A stretch of 64,000 nt of DNA from assembly GCA_958510825.1 (NCBI GenBank), contig OY294052.1:3493816-3557815 (forward strand), in the 5' to 3' direction. The position numbers were made by a program, and so were the translations under genes. This document shows positions 21,501 through 32,745 of the stretch, in pieces; within the stretch, counting starts at the first letter, position 1; every line of letters begins with the position of its first letter. The notes beneath the pieces are model-generated. The model was given only the letters and a program-made list of their open reading frames with translations, did no database searches and was not told the DNA's origin. Origin of the DNA: Brachypterus glaber. Lineage: Eukaryota > Arthropoda > Insecta > Coleoptera > Kateretidae.

Positions 21501-24500
21501 TTACAGCGTTACATTTTTTTACATTACATTTTTGTTTAACCTCGTACTATTCTACTTAATTAAGCATCCCCTAAGTTCAGGACTTGTGTGGGCTAGTAGT
21601 AGAGGGAACCACCGGCTTTAATTGACTTTCGAACCAATTTATAGGGAGTGTCCGCTTCACTTACGCCTTCGCCAATTTTCAATTATTAGTTAACTGAAAA
21701 AGACAAATCGGGCTAGGTGAGAATCGAACTCACGCTATTTTGGGTAGTAAACTCGTCAAGTACGACGCGGTAGTGCACTAAACCAATCCTCCCGTAACGA
21801 TAAAAGAGTCAAATATTGTTTTTTTAATGAAAAATCGTGTATAACATCTAATAGGATTGTTCAATGCAATTTTAGTACTTAGATGCACTTACAAGATGTC
21901 TGTTATCTGGGTCATGAAGTAGAGCTAGAAAAACATGGCCCATATTATGCATATCACCATAAAGTGCTCTATTTGGAGATAAAAGGCTTGATTCAATCAT
22001 ATTGCCCAAGACATCTATGCCTTCATTTTCGGTTAAGGGAATTTGCTGTCCTTGTTCCTAAAATAGTTATTTTATACCAAAGTTGAAAAGATTTTTTTTT
22101 TTTAATAATATTATTGTTTTTTATTTTTCATTTGAAAAAAAAAAACATTTTTTGTTTTAATTAATTTTTTCCAAACATTTTCTTTTTTGAAAATATATTT
22201 TTAGGGCTTGTTTATTTTCTACGCACATTTCTGACCATTCCAGAATGTATAGCATCAAATATTCTATCTCTCCATCTAACCATATCATCTACATCAACAT
22301 ATAGCTGATCAGCTTCACGTCTTATATTTTGTACAGTCTGATTGGCTACTCGTGCAGGCCAGGCTCTACTAGCTACCAAGCTGTCCAACTTTGGGAAATA
22401 AGCTTCTTTTATTGGTGCAGTCCAGTCGATCCATCTTTCTACTCGTAGTAGTTTGTTGGAAAGGCGCTCAAAGTTGTATCTGGAAAAATCATCGTTTTAT
22501 ACAAACCCTAGTAGAAATTTAACGTTAGAATAACGTTTTTCTAACGTTAGTAAATTGTATAAAAGTACGTTATAAAATATGTGCAAATGTCCCGCTTTTT
22601 AACTTTAGAATCAAACGTTAGTTACAAACGGGATAACCGTACGGTTAATATACGATTTATAGCAACGCATAGCCGTTTTTTTCAGAAGGAATAACCTACC
22701 TAGCAATAATTTGTTGATGCATATAATAAAACAACTCTCCTCTTCTGTTTTTATCAACAATCGCCCTATCTGCCTGAAAAGGGTACACCAAATGCCAATG
22801 CCAATGGTGAAGATTAACACCAATATCTTCCCTCCAGTAAGCAACTCTGTGTTCTTCTTCTAAATCAGAAGCAGTATAATCTACAGGAATCTCAATCGGG
22901 ACCTTGGAACCTTCAGGAACCACCGTTGCTTCTTCTCTGGCCCTTGCGAAAATTTTACTGTCGATGTATTTATCAGGAAACGAATGGACTATTGAAGGTA
23001 TGTCAAGGTCTTTAGTGTCTTTTCTATGCAACAAAGCGACAGACAGAGCGTAATTAAAAAGTAAGGGATTTACTCGATCCCTGGTATACACAGCAACTGA
23101 AAGCAAGTCATCTACATTCCTCATTCCAACGAATATGTTGATCAGTCTGCCAGCTAGTTCTCTGTGTCTTGGGATAAACAAAGTGAAGTTTTCGTCGCGT
23201 TTGAGGGATAGAATATCTCCCAAAGGTGGGATAGATATCTTTGGAACCCTGATTTTTTCTCCTGCGTCATCTCCGAAACGAGAAACAACTTTAGTTCCAA
23301 TTGGTTTGTATTTATCTGCCTAAGGAAATAAGTTAATGGCGATTTCTCCCGTTTGATTAGACAGGGACAAAAGTTCTACCCAAAAAGGATAGAAGACATA
23401 CATACACTCCCACTTCCACCCAACCAAACAAATTCTGTATTTGTTCTTTGTTGAACAAATACAATATTTACTTGGCCGGGAAAAAGTGTAACTATATTAT
23501 TTTTATTAAAGAAATTACTGGCGCAATCTAAATTTTAGTAGAATTATCTTATTCTACAGATTCACATTAGCTATGTTCGTTCGTGCCGCTCAGTGCTACA
23601 CTTTCCGGCCAACGAAATAAATACTGTATTTGTTGTATGAAAAACAAATACAGTATTTATTTGGTTGGCTGGAAAGTGTAGCACAAATAATATAGAGATA
23701 GGGTAGACGTCTTTTGTTTCCTAATTCTAGTTGTAGAGAGCTCCATTGCTTTCCCATTTTGAAATATTCCAAAATTTCGAAAAGCCTTGTATTAGTGCAA
23801 AAATTTTTTTTCGAGAATTTTTGCGTTTTATGTGGATATAAATAAATTTGAAGCAAAAAAAAAAGAAATTGTCGATTGATTGATCGGTCAGTCGATTGAT
23901 CGGTCGGTCGTTCTGTCCGGAAAATATTGTGGGCACGATAACTTAAGAACGCTTTAAGCTAGAGACTTTAAATTTGACATACAGGTATTTTACCAAATAT
24001 TCTAGCTCAGGATTGTTTTTGGTAAACATTGGGCTGGGACAAGGGGGAAAATATAATATTTTTTCACAAAAATTTGAAAATAGCAATATAGGTTTTTGAG
24101 GGGGTATTTCATTTACGTGTTCCAAATTTTAAGATGATATATTAAGCCGTTAGAAAGTTAAGGGGGCACTTTTTAGACACGCACTGTAGAACCATTTAAG
24201 CTACTTGCAACGAACTAATAACTCTTCCCTCTAGAATAGTCATTTCATTTGTAAAAACTGACAAAAACGTAGCCAACATATACATTTGTCTGTCTTACTC
24301 GCACAGCTTTGTTCTAACAGAGACAACAATAACAGTTACTGGTAATTGTTATTGTTCAGGCCTGAATATACCTACTATTTGTTTACAAACAAACCGAGAT
24401 GTTGGCGATACTTTATATTAACGGTATGCGTATTCTAGAGAGAAGAGTTATTAGTTCGTTGGTTACTTACCAAGTAATCGTGGGGTATGTCAAAAACTGA

Positions 24501-24587
24501 ATTTTTATCACCTTTAGCCATAAACACAGGTTCTTGGGGACGCTCAAACAAAAGAAGCAAATTGTGTTTATTATTTTTAGTTGACAT
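18504..24587 (-). CDS. Prophenoloxidase B (hemocyanin superfamily)
   Basis: The exons in transcript order are 24587-24471, 23319-22700, 22479-22227, 22057-21893, 20787-20659, 20599-20269, 19689-19457 and 18722-18504, giving 688 aa. Exon sizes match PPO-A one for one (253, 165, 129, 331, 233), and the 620-nt second exon equals exons 2 plus 3 of PPO-A (193+427). The copper ligands are conserved (HHWHWHLVYP, YYMHQQ, DMHNMGHVF, YRWH), as is GCGWPQ. The activation site is the standard Ser-Arg53-Phe54-Gly-Asp. The product is the blood zymogen of phenoloxidase. It is convergent with PPO-A, with 2.3 kb between the stop codons. Introns hold a SINE, a fold-back MITE and several hairpins. The GTGCGT donor of exon 3 is weak but conserved in place with PPO-A. 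Confidence 0.94.
18757..19299. repeat. Fold-back MITE in the last intron of PPO-B
   Basis: The long arms mirror each other around about 19045. Matching blocks include AAATAATCACCTG, TTTGTTTATGTCAATGGTCA and CTTCATAAAATTAAATCTA. The outer ends carry ACTTATTTTCTCCCAGCTGA and GCCGGGAGAAAATAACC. The inner part is the same family as 44402-44995. Confidence 0.75.
19760..19965 (-). repeat. Degenerate CTGTCCG-family repeat in a PPO-B intron
   Basis: GTCCAAATTTGAAGTCTTTA, AAGTTATTGTGGTCATAAAT and GGACAGACAGACAAACCGAC are the reverse complement of the family seen at 23727-24190. Confidence 0.5.
21540..21803 (-). mobile_element. tRNA-derived SINE in PPO-B intron
   Basis: On the minus strand the head starts near 21803 with GGGAGGATTGGTTTAGTGCAC (A-box-like) and has a perfect 5-bp T-arm, GTGAG-TTCGATT-CTCAC, holding a good B box. 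The acceptor and anticodon stems are poor, so it is not a working tRNA. A unique body follows (AAGCCGGTGGTTCCCTCTAC, then GCCCACACAAGTCCTG), shared with fragments at 5274 and 40749. It would be transcribed by RNA polymerase III and moved by a LINE partner. Confidence 0.75.
23403..23490. repeat. Short hairpin element a
   Basis: CCACCCAACCAAACAAATTC faces TTTACTTGGCCGGGAAAAAG around a loop near 23448. It is a diverged copy of the hairpin at 23595-23692, 100 bases away. Confidence 0.55.
23595..23692. repeat. Short hairpin element b
   Basis: The near-perfect arms are AGTGCTACACTTTCCGGCCA and its complement, with AAATACTGTATTTGTT on each side of a loop of about 8 bases. It lies in PPO-B intron 1. 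Confidence 0.7.
23727..24190 (+). repeat. Degenerate CTGTCCG-family repeat in PPO-B intron 1
   Basis: AAGCCTTGTATTAGTGCAAA, TTCTGTCCGGAAAATATTGT and GGGCACGATAACTTAAGAAC match 45425-45860 nearly in order. It has no coding potential. Confidence 0.6.
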
Positions 24588-24666
24588 TTTCAAAAATTAA
24601 AATAAAATGATTTTTAAATTACTATTTAAGGTGTAAATATACTAAACTCAAACCTGAAAATGCACA

Positions 24667-24675
24667 CCTTTTATA
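24667..24675 (-). promoter_or_regulatory. Possible TATA box of PPO-B
   Basis: TATAAAAGG on the minus strand lies 80 bases upstream of the PPO-B ATG, a fitting distance for a short 5' UTR. No initiator could be fixed with confidence. Confidence 0.4.
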
Positions 24676-24831
24676 TTAAAATTTAATCAATGTCGTCAAA
24701 AACAAACAAATTATTATCTGTTGGGTATTTTTGCAATTTTGCATATTTTGCATATCCTGGCGGCCAAAACAATATTTTTTCAGGATGTGGTTATTTTCAG
24801 TGTCTGGAAGTTCTATTTATCTTTTAATATT

Positions 24832-25433
24832 ACCCTAAACATGAAATTCACAGAAACAGCATTGAGAAGGTTCAGAAAAGGTTTTTAAGGTATATGTACC
24901 TAAAAACATATAATGAGTACCCTGCGCTTAATACTCCTACCAACAGTTTACTGCAGAGATTTGGTTTTGTAAATATGGCTTCACGCCGTTTTTATTATAG
25001 TGTAGCGTTTTTGTATAAATTGCTTCATAATATTATTGACTGTCCATACTTATTAAATAAACTCAAATTTCACGTTCCATCCGTTAGTACTAGGAATAGA
25101 ACTTTATTTTACCTAAAAACACCTCGTACCAATATTCTAATGTTTTCGCCTTTATATATCATGTGTTCCAATTACGAAAGCTTTGGAAGTGTTCTAGATT
25201 TATTTTTTACAAATATTAATTCCTTAAGATCTGTTTGTTATGCTGTAGAATTATAAATCATATTTTCTCATATAATTAAGTATTAATATTTTATGCAAAT
25301 CTTGTTTTTTTCTTTCTTTTTTATATAAGTCTCTATTGTATTTATATTACTTCATCGTTTATTATAACAACTTTGTAAAAGGGACGTATGTCCTGTTAAG
25401 TTGTAAAATAAATAAATAAATAAAAAAATTACT
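24832..25433 (+). mobile_element. LINE 3' end (Jockey-like ORF2 C-terminus)
   Basis: Translation from about 24852 gives HRNSIEKVQKRFLRYMYLK, the typical sequence just after the RT domain in Jockey/CR1-like ORF2, and stays open to 25256. A 3' UTR of about 175 bases ends in an AATA-repeat tail at 25408-25428. It is a 5'-truncated insertion upstream of PPO-B, with the reading frame largely intact. Confidence 0.75.
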
Positions 25434-25550
25434 TTTATTTAATTCTGCTGCTAACAAAAGAATACCTGTATACTTCCCTATAGTTCATATAAAATGTCCA
25501 GTAAAAAAGCTTTCCCATTCACCTCCGCGCGTGGATGGATTTTTTTATTA

Positions 25551-25681
25551 CCCTGCTGAAAAAGACGGGTCTGGGCGGGTATAAATGGTGCATAAACCGG
25601 ACTTGAGCGGATGAAATTCACCCGCTCAAGTCCGGTCTATGCAACATTTATACCCGCGTAGACCCGTCATTTTCAATAGGG
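25551..25681. repeat. GC-rich hairpin MITE, TA-flanked
   Basis: CCCTGCTGAAAAAGACGGGT faces GACCCGTCATTTTCAATAGGG. The inner arms hold GGCGGGTATAAATGGTGCAT and CCGGACTTGAGCGG with their complements. TA lies on each side. Confidence 0.75.
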
Positions 25682-25719
25682 TATCAGATCAGATTAGCAA
25701 CCTTAAAAACTCCAATGTA

Positions 25720-26190
25720 CCAATTTTCACGAAAACTACCCCCTGAGCCTCAGGGGATGGAATTAGAAAACATTTTATTATCAGATTCAGTTTCTTCAAC
25801 CCCAAAAACACCTATTAATCAACTTTGACGAAAATATTGAAGAAATTTAAAAATATTTACCCCTTCACCCCCGTGGAATTAGAAAAAAATTATTATTAAA
25901 TTCAATTTCAGCAACCTTAGAGACCCTTATAAAGAAATTTTTAAATTTTTGTAAAAAAAATTATTTTTCCCCATTTGCCGCACCCCAATGCTTTTTAAAA
26001 AAGATATAATTTTCGAAAAATATTACTTCAAATAAAAAACATTTATTGAAATAAGTAAATTTTAAGGAGAAGCCCCACCGATTTTTACCGAAAATAACTT
26101 TAAGGAAGAACTTTTTATTTAAGTATTTATATCAAAGCGTTCTTAAGTTATCGTGGTCACGAATTTTTCAGGACACACAAGCCGACAGAA
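25720..26190 (-). repeat. Degenerate CTGTCCG-family repeat
   Basis: Blocks such as CCCCTTCACCCCCGTGGAAT and GCGTTCTTAAGTTATCGTGG followed by GGACACACAAGCCGACAGAA are in reverse orientation to 23727-24190. Confidence 0.5.
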
Positions 26191-26545
26191 AGGTTTTTTC
26201 GCGAAAATGAGTTTTTTTACATATAATATATACATACACTTTTTTTTTTGATTTTTTAATATTAATTATTTTTAATAAAACATTGAATTAATGAACCTGG
26301 ACCCTCTGGAGTAGGGGAAAGAATTATTTTGTTGCAGCAGCAGTTTTTTTTATTGAATATTTTTTTGTTTTTCATTTTTTGAAAAACAAAACTTTTTTTT
26401 TACTTTTGTTGGCAGCAGTATTTTATCATCATTTACATTGTACTTACAAGATAGATGGAGAAAAATGTACGATAATAAAAAAGACATAAATCAGAAATTT
26501 TAATAGCCACATGGAAAGAACCATAAAAACGAAATAAAAACTAGC

Positions 26546-27803
26546 TACCCTAGTAGCAAAATAACATCAAATCCACGTGAATATCATGTTAATACGTGAC
26601 ATGTGATGTTACAATTTTAGTGAAATTTCACATCATTTCCACATGTTATGGATGTCCTATTTCCTCCCCAAATGACATCACAGGATGATGTCCTTAAAAT
26701 AACATCAATTTGATGTTCTTGAAATAACGTAATTGTGATATCACATATATAACATGAATTTGATGTTCTTGAAATAACGTAATTTTGATATCAACTATAC
26801 AACATGAATTTGATGTTCTTGAAATAACGTCATTGTGATATCATATATATAACATGAATTTGATGTTTTGATTTGATTTTTGGAAGAAGTTACTTTTACT
26901 TAAAGACGTAATTGTACCATTTTAAGGAACAGATTTTTTTTAATTTTAAACAAATATTCCATTAATCTATTTCTTAAACTTTCAGAATTAAAATTATTAA
27001 CAAAGAATTGAGGTTATATGTAACTTTTAGGAAATTCAAATGCACGTAAATTATACAAAAATTTAATTAATTAATATTTTACATACTTTTTGCTTTATTT
27101 TATCCATATTCACTATTGTATCCAAAAAATATATATAATATATTGTATCACTTTGCTTGGAATCATAAATCCAGAGACAAAAGTTCTTATTTCTGATAAA
27201 ACACTCACAAACATAAAATGGCGAGATAACGCCGTACCTACATCAACGTTCACAAATGATGTAACCAATGGAACGTCAAAACGATGTTTTCTATTAATAT
27301 TATTATTTAGTTTCAAAATTCACATCATTTCGATGTTAATTTCCAGTGAAATAAATTGGTGTTAAAAGGTGGCAAAAAACTAACGTGGTATTGATGTTGT
27401 CTGTTAACATTATTATTTAGTTTCAAAGTACACATCATTTTGATGTTAATTTCCAGTGAAATAAATTGATGTTATAAGGTGACGAAAAACTAACGTGGTA
27501 ATGATGTTGTCTGTTAACATTATTATTTAGTTTCAAACTTCACATCATTTTGATGTTAATTTGCAGGGAAATAAATTGATGTTAAAAGGTGACGAAAAAC
27601 TAACGTCGTATTGATGTTGTTTGTTAACATAATTATTTAGTTTCAAAATTTACATCATTTTGATGTTAATTTCCAGTGAATTATTTTTATGTTACTAAAT
27701 AACCTGATAATGATGTTGTGGTGATGTTATTCAATGATGTTAAAAAATTCACTTTAATTTAATGTTAATTTTCAGTGAAATAACATCATTTGCTACTAGG
27801 GTA
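26546..27803. mobile_element. TIR element built of internal tandem repeats
   Basis: The ends are TACCCTAGTAGCAAA and TTTGCTACTAGGGTA. It is related in layout and words to 6785-7567 (CACGTGAATATCATGTTAAT, GATGTTA/TAACATC). One tandem block at 26690-26870 repeats ACATGAATTTGATGTTCTTG about three times. A second at 27290-27700 repeats a unit of about 118 bp (TTATTTAGTTTCAAA, then TTTTGATGTTAATTTCCAG) about four times. It is non-coding. Confidence 0.7.
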
Positions 27804-27850
27804 GGTACTCAAATATATTACATTCTCCTGTAAAATATAACTATAGAATA

Positions 27851-27997
27851 GGGAACGTTCAAGTATTACGTAACGCTCCTAGGGGGGGTCATTTTGGAAT
27901 GTTATGCCCATGTTAATGTTATAGGAAAATAGCATTATAGGGGGGGTGGGGGTCCAAAATGATCAACATTTGAGTTACGTAATACTTGAACGTTCCC
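27851..27997. repeat. MITE with GGGAACGTTCAAG ends
   Basis: GGGAACGTTCAAGTATTACG faces CGTAATACTTGAACGTTCCC, and TTTTGGA/TCCAAAA lies inside. A fragment of the same family lies at 46955-47012. Confidence 0.8.
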
Positions 27998-28019
27998 ATA
28001 CTACTTGCTACTATTTATT

Positions 28020-29844
28020 ACTATATGCAGTAGGGTGCCCAGTCAAAGTTAAAAAAAACCCTCACATTATTTTCTATTCAAAAAAGCGCCGGGCGAGACC
28101 TCCAAATATTTTTTAAAAGATCCAAAAAAATCAGGGTCGTTTTTCACCTAAAGGAATAATTTTTAATATACAGCACGTTTAATCGTCGATTAGACATATT
28201 AAAGCAATAAATGTGGCAAGAGCGCATAAAAATTATCTATAGACAATTAGGCGGGCGGACGACTGAACGGCAAGACAGAGCAGGACGGATGCAATTGGTA
28301 TTGAGCGATAGTGCTAGAACACATGGTATCTTATAATATACAGGGTGTGTCCAAAAAAAGATCATAACCTTCGAATGCTGATTTTTTATCAAAAAATAGG
28401 AAAAAAAACTATTAACCTAGGTGGAAATAGAGCCTAAGTGGTTGGACTTTTTTCATACTAAGTATATATTTAAATCCTATACAGTATGGAGTTTTTAAAA
28501 TTACTAAATTCGGAAAATCAAATATGTTTTTTTAAGAAAATTCTCGTTTATTTTACAACTTTTTTTGATCTTTTTTTATTTTAAAAAATCTACACTGCAT
28601 AATATGCAGTGCATATTCAATTTTGGGAAAAAAATAAAAACTAAACTCTTTTACTAGTATAATTTATTCCTTTTATTTTTTATAAGTTAAATAAATATAA
28701 TAAAATACAATAAAACTATAATCAAAAATTTCTATGATTTAGGGGTAAGATATTAAGATATGTCTTTCCCATTTTAAAAATTTAAAAACTTGGGAAAGCC
28801 TTGTATTTTTTATTGACATTGTGTTTAAATTTGGTGAGGTACTAGGAAATTTTAATTAATTAATTAATTAATTAATTAACGAATTGCAACTTTCAATGCC
28901 TAAATTTTATATAACTAATGGATATAAACAGCCCCGATCCATTTTTATTTCGTTCGATACAAAGTTGATATAAAACTATTCAATCTTCAATAGGTCACGC
29001 CGTGACCTGGTCACGGTGTGTGCGAATGAAAATTTAGTTCAACCTTTGAAAATCAAATCTTCATTCTAAGACACCGTGAGGTACGTATTTAAAATTTAAT
29101 TATTCTATTTTTAACACTAAGATTAGGTATTTAAAGGGTTTCACGAGAATCGAGATTTATCTTGTCAAGACGAGACGAGAGTCACGTCGTGAACTTCTCG
29201 ACTATTGATTATATTTTTGTATTTTTTTTTACATCTACCACTTAAAGTTTTAAGTAGGTTCTTTACGCGTTAAATAAATAAAAAACGAGTGTCAATAATA
29301 AAAACTTGTCTGGCCTACTATGGGGATGTTTTGACGCGCGATACTAATGTTAACTATTTCTTGCCTCGAAAATCTAGACTATCGACGATGAAGACAAGAA
29401 ATTCTATTTCTCAACTCTTGTGAAACCCCAGGTATTTTTTTTAACTATAAAAAGCATTTTTAATAGGCACCCCATACTATATTTAGTTTTACAGACTTAT
29501 CAACTTTACAGATAATTTTTAATGTAAAATCTCACATTAAAGAATACTCTGCAAACAAAAATACAGTGATCGAACCAAAATCATCTTATTGAAATAAAAA
29601 TCAATTTTTTTTTGTTTTGGCGAACTTTTGCAAATCACTGTATTACGAATATACTATCAAAAATTATTTCAAAAAAATATTTTTCTTTAAAATAAATAAG
29701 TTATTACTACCTAATAATAACGGTCTATAACTTTTTCTAAAAATTAAGTAAATATTAAAAAATAATGGTAAATAAAAAGTAAAATCATCTCATAATAAGA
29801 TACTCATAACATTCAAACTTATTATTTACAAACTAATGCATTAT
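28020..29844. other. AT-rich intergenic stretch with scattered element ends
   Basis: It contains a mariner-like end (TACAGGGTGTGTCCAAAAAA near 28342), a TTAA microsatellite, and a GC-richer short inverted stretch near 28995-29025 (GTCACGCCGTGACCTGGTCA). No gene is recognised. Confidence 0.4.
28852..28879. repeat. TTAA microsatellite
   Basis: About seven TTAA units in a row. Confidence 0.9.
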
Positions 29845-30955
29845 CCCTGATAGCACAAAAGCCTTCTAAGAAGATTCTTAAAATAAATAGCCGGAAGGAC
29901 AGCATATTTCTTAGAAGCATATATATTTTGCTCAGGATATTCTAAGAACGATTAAAGAAATGCAAAGGATACCCTTTTAATCGTGCTGGTAGTTCCTAAG
30001 AAGCTTCTTATAAGCCTCTGTATTAAATAAGAACGTTTTAAGAAGCATGTTAAGAATGTTTTTAGAAACAGGTACATGTACTTTTAAGAATATTCTTAGC
30101 ATGCTTCTTAAAATATTCTTATTTGATGCATTAAGGTAATAATATTGAATATTGCGCATGCGCAAAAAAAGTTTCAGATTTCTACATTAATGTAGTTTTT
30201 CTCTTTATTTCAAATATATTTTATGATACTCGATCCTTTTCATGGAGTGATATCATAAATTTGGACATGTCCAAAATTTTTACGTCTTTGTGATAAACCT
30301 AATAATTAAAGTATTTAAAAATCCTTAGATATAGCATCCATCTGGTAAGATTCATATGCGATATGCAGTTTTACTGTGAAAGCAAACTTTCTACCAGACA
30401 TAAAATTCATGCGCCACACAAAAATCCAATGTTTAGTAAAAGAAATAGCAAATAATTATCATTTTAAAATATAATAATTTTAATTTTTTGTCTAAAACTA
30501 TATAAAAATCACTTTATGTCTAAAAATATATCCATTTCTACTACTTAAGGGTAAAACTTGTGTTATTAACAGTAATTTTAAGAATATTTGTATTTCTAAC
30601 CTAATAAAATTAAAATAATATAGACGCCATATTATTATTCTAAAAACATTCCCATTAGAATATTTTAAGAATATGTATTTGGGAATATTCTTAGCAAAAT
30701 ACTCTAATTATGCTTAGCATGTGCACTACAGCATTATTCTAAAAATATTCCCATTAGAATATTTTAAGAATATGTTTTGGGAATATCCTTAGCAAAATAC
30801 TCTAATCATGCTAAGAATGTTTAGAGTAGAAGCACTTATGCTACTACAGCAGTGCACCTTTTAAGAACATGCTTAGCATGTTTACAGCATTATGCTAAGA
30901 ACCTTTTCAAGGGAACGATTAAAAAACCTTCTTAGGATGAAGTGTGTTATCAGGG
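29845..30955. mobile_element. TIR element rich in AAGAATATTCTTA motifs
   Basis: The ends CCCTGATAGCAC and GTGTTATCAGGG are flanked by ATTA. The interior is full of short palindromic words (TTCTTAGAATAT, AAGAATATTCTTA, GCATGCTTCTTAAAAT), many in inverted pairs. The ORF at 29977-30165 is a product of these repeats. It is non-autonomous. Confidence 0.65.
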
Positions 30956-31440
30956 ATTAACGGAATACTATAAACTGAGTTGTAAAAGTTTTTTATTTGA
31001 ACTAACTACAGGGTGTCCTGCAATTTACTCTGCAGAAATTTTGTTAGTGGTCACGGGAATTTTTTTTTTTTTTGATTAATTTCCCATATGCCTAGAAAAG
31101 TCCAGACCGTCCAAAAATAATGTTTTCCATGTTTCTTTTAGCGAGACCACTAATTTTTAATATAAATAGGGGAAGTCGGGGTTAACTGGGCAGCTTTTTT
31201 CATATCGAGTTTTTGATAAACCTGTAAACAATTTTCAAATATTTTCTATAGCAAAAGATAGATTATTACTATAGTTAGAACATATTAATACTTCAGACAA
31301 ATATTATTTATATAAAAAAAGTTATTAACGATAAAGCGGTTAACCCCGCTGGACCAGTTAACCCCATAGGCCAGGGTTAACTGGACCACTACTCAAGGTT
31401 AACTGGTTCACTAACAAAAATGTGTTGTATTGTAATTATT

Positions 31441-32745
31441 CAATTAATAAACAAATATCGGGACTAGGACTTTAAATAAAAACACTAACTTTTATGCACC
31501 TTATGTAATAATAACATAAAAAAATATATAACTTAAAAAAAAAAAATATTAAAAAAATTAAAAACGTCTACTTTTTAATCTTATGCCTAGATAATACGAA
31601 AAACATTTACCTTAGCATACTTAAAACACTACATTTAACATAAATATTATTTAAATAAACAATTACGAACAATAAACAAAACTATAGAACCGTACACGTA
31701 GACATATTTCAAATTAACTGTATATGTTTTTTCTTCCTCTTTCTTATCACAAGAACACCTATATGTATTCTTGGTAGACTATAGTGAACTATATTTATAT
31801 CAAAGACAAATGCTGAAGGCGCCTTTATATAAAATATAATAGCAAAAGCTAAATACCAACTTATCATATAACAAATGAATGCATATAACACATCGCGAAC
31901 TATCAACTAAAAAAAAAAAAAAAACTAAAAAAAAAAAACAAAAAAAAAAAAAAAAAAAGGAGAGAAAAAAAAATAACTACCCATCAAAAGGCTAGGTTAC
32001 ATGATTTTTTTTGTCTTTTTCTCCCCTTTTTAACCCTTTCAATTGTTCCCTTTTTATTCTTTTTTGTTTACTACTAAAAAGGGAACAATTGAAAGGGTTA
32101 AAAAGGGGAGAAAAAGACAAAAAAAATCATGTAACCTAGCCTTTTGATGGGTAGTTATTTTTTTTTCTCTCCTTTTTTTTTTTTTCTCTTTTTGTTTTTT
32201 TTTTTTAGTTTTTTTTTTTTTTTAGTTGATAGTTCGCGATGTGTTATATGCATTCATTTGTTATATGATAAGTTGGTATTTAGCTTTTGCTATTATATTT
32301 TATATAAAGGCGCCTTCAGCATTTGTCTTTGATATAAATATAGTTCACTAAAGTCTACCAAGAATACATATAGGTGTTCTTGTGATAAGAAAGAGGAAGA
32401 AAAAACATATATAGTTAATTTGAAATATGTCTACGTGTACGGTTCTATAGTTTTGTTTATTGTTCGTAATTGTTTATTTAAATAATATTTATGTTAAATG
32501 TAGTGTTTTAAGTATGCTAAGGTAAATGTTTTTCGTATTATCTAGGCATAAGATTAAAAAGTAGACGTTTTTAATTTTTTTAATATTTTTTTTTTTAAGT
32601 TATTTATTTTTTTATGTTATTATTACATAAGGTCTTTTTCTCTCTTTTAGCTTGATAAAGTCTTGATTAAAGACGAAACGTCGCTAGTGCATAAAAGTTA
32701 GTGTTTTTATTTAAAGTCCTAGTCCCGATATTTGTTTATTAATTG
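31441..32745. repeat. Near-perfect 1.3 kb palindrome
   Basis: Arms of about 615 bp fold around a centre near 32066 with very few differences, running from CAATTAATAAACAAATATCG to its complement. The only sizeable difference is 55 extra bases in the right arm (32634-32688), which contain a hammerhead-like motif. Homopolymer runs near the centre produce the Phe-rich ORF at 32144. Confidence 0.85.
32646..32688 (+). ncRNA. Degenerate hammerhead-like motif
   Basis: Stem II is GTCTT/AAGAC with loop GATTA (32660-32674), then GAAAC (32675-32679) and GTC (32680-32682), then GCTA able to pair with TAGC upstream. The first box reads CTTGATAAA, a poor match to CUGANGA, so activity is unlikely. Confidence 0.3.

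Noticed and set aside
21720..21800. A true tRNA gene on the minus strand
   Set aside because: The T-arm is perfect, but acceptor and anticodon stems have mismatches, and the sequence continues into a repeated body. A SINE head fits better.
24894..25256. Host gene of 120 aa upstream of PPO-B
   Set aside because: The peptide and the AATA-repeat tail are those of a LINE 3' end.
31709..32332. ORFs of 65 (-) and 62 (+) codons
   Set aside because: They are mirror products of the large palindrome, with homopolymer-coded Phe runs.
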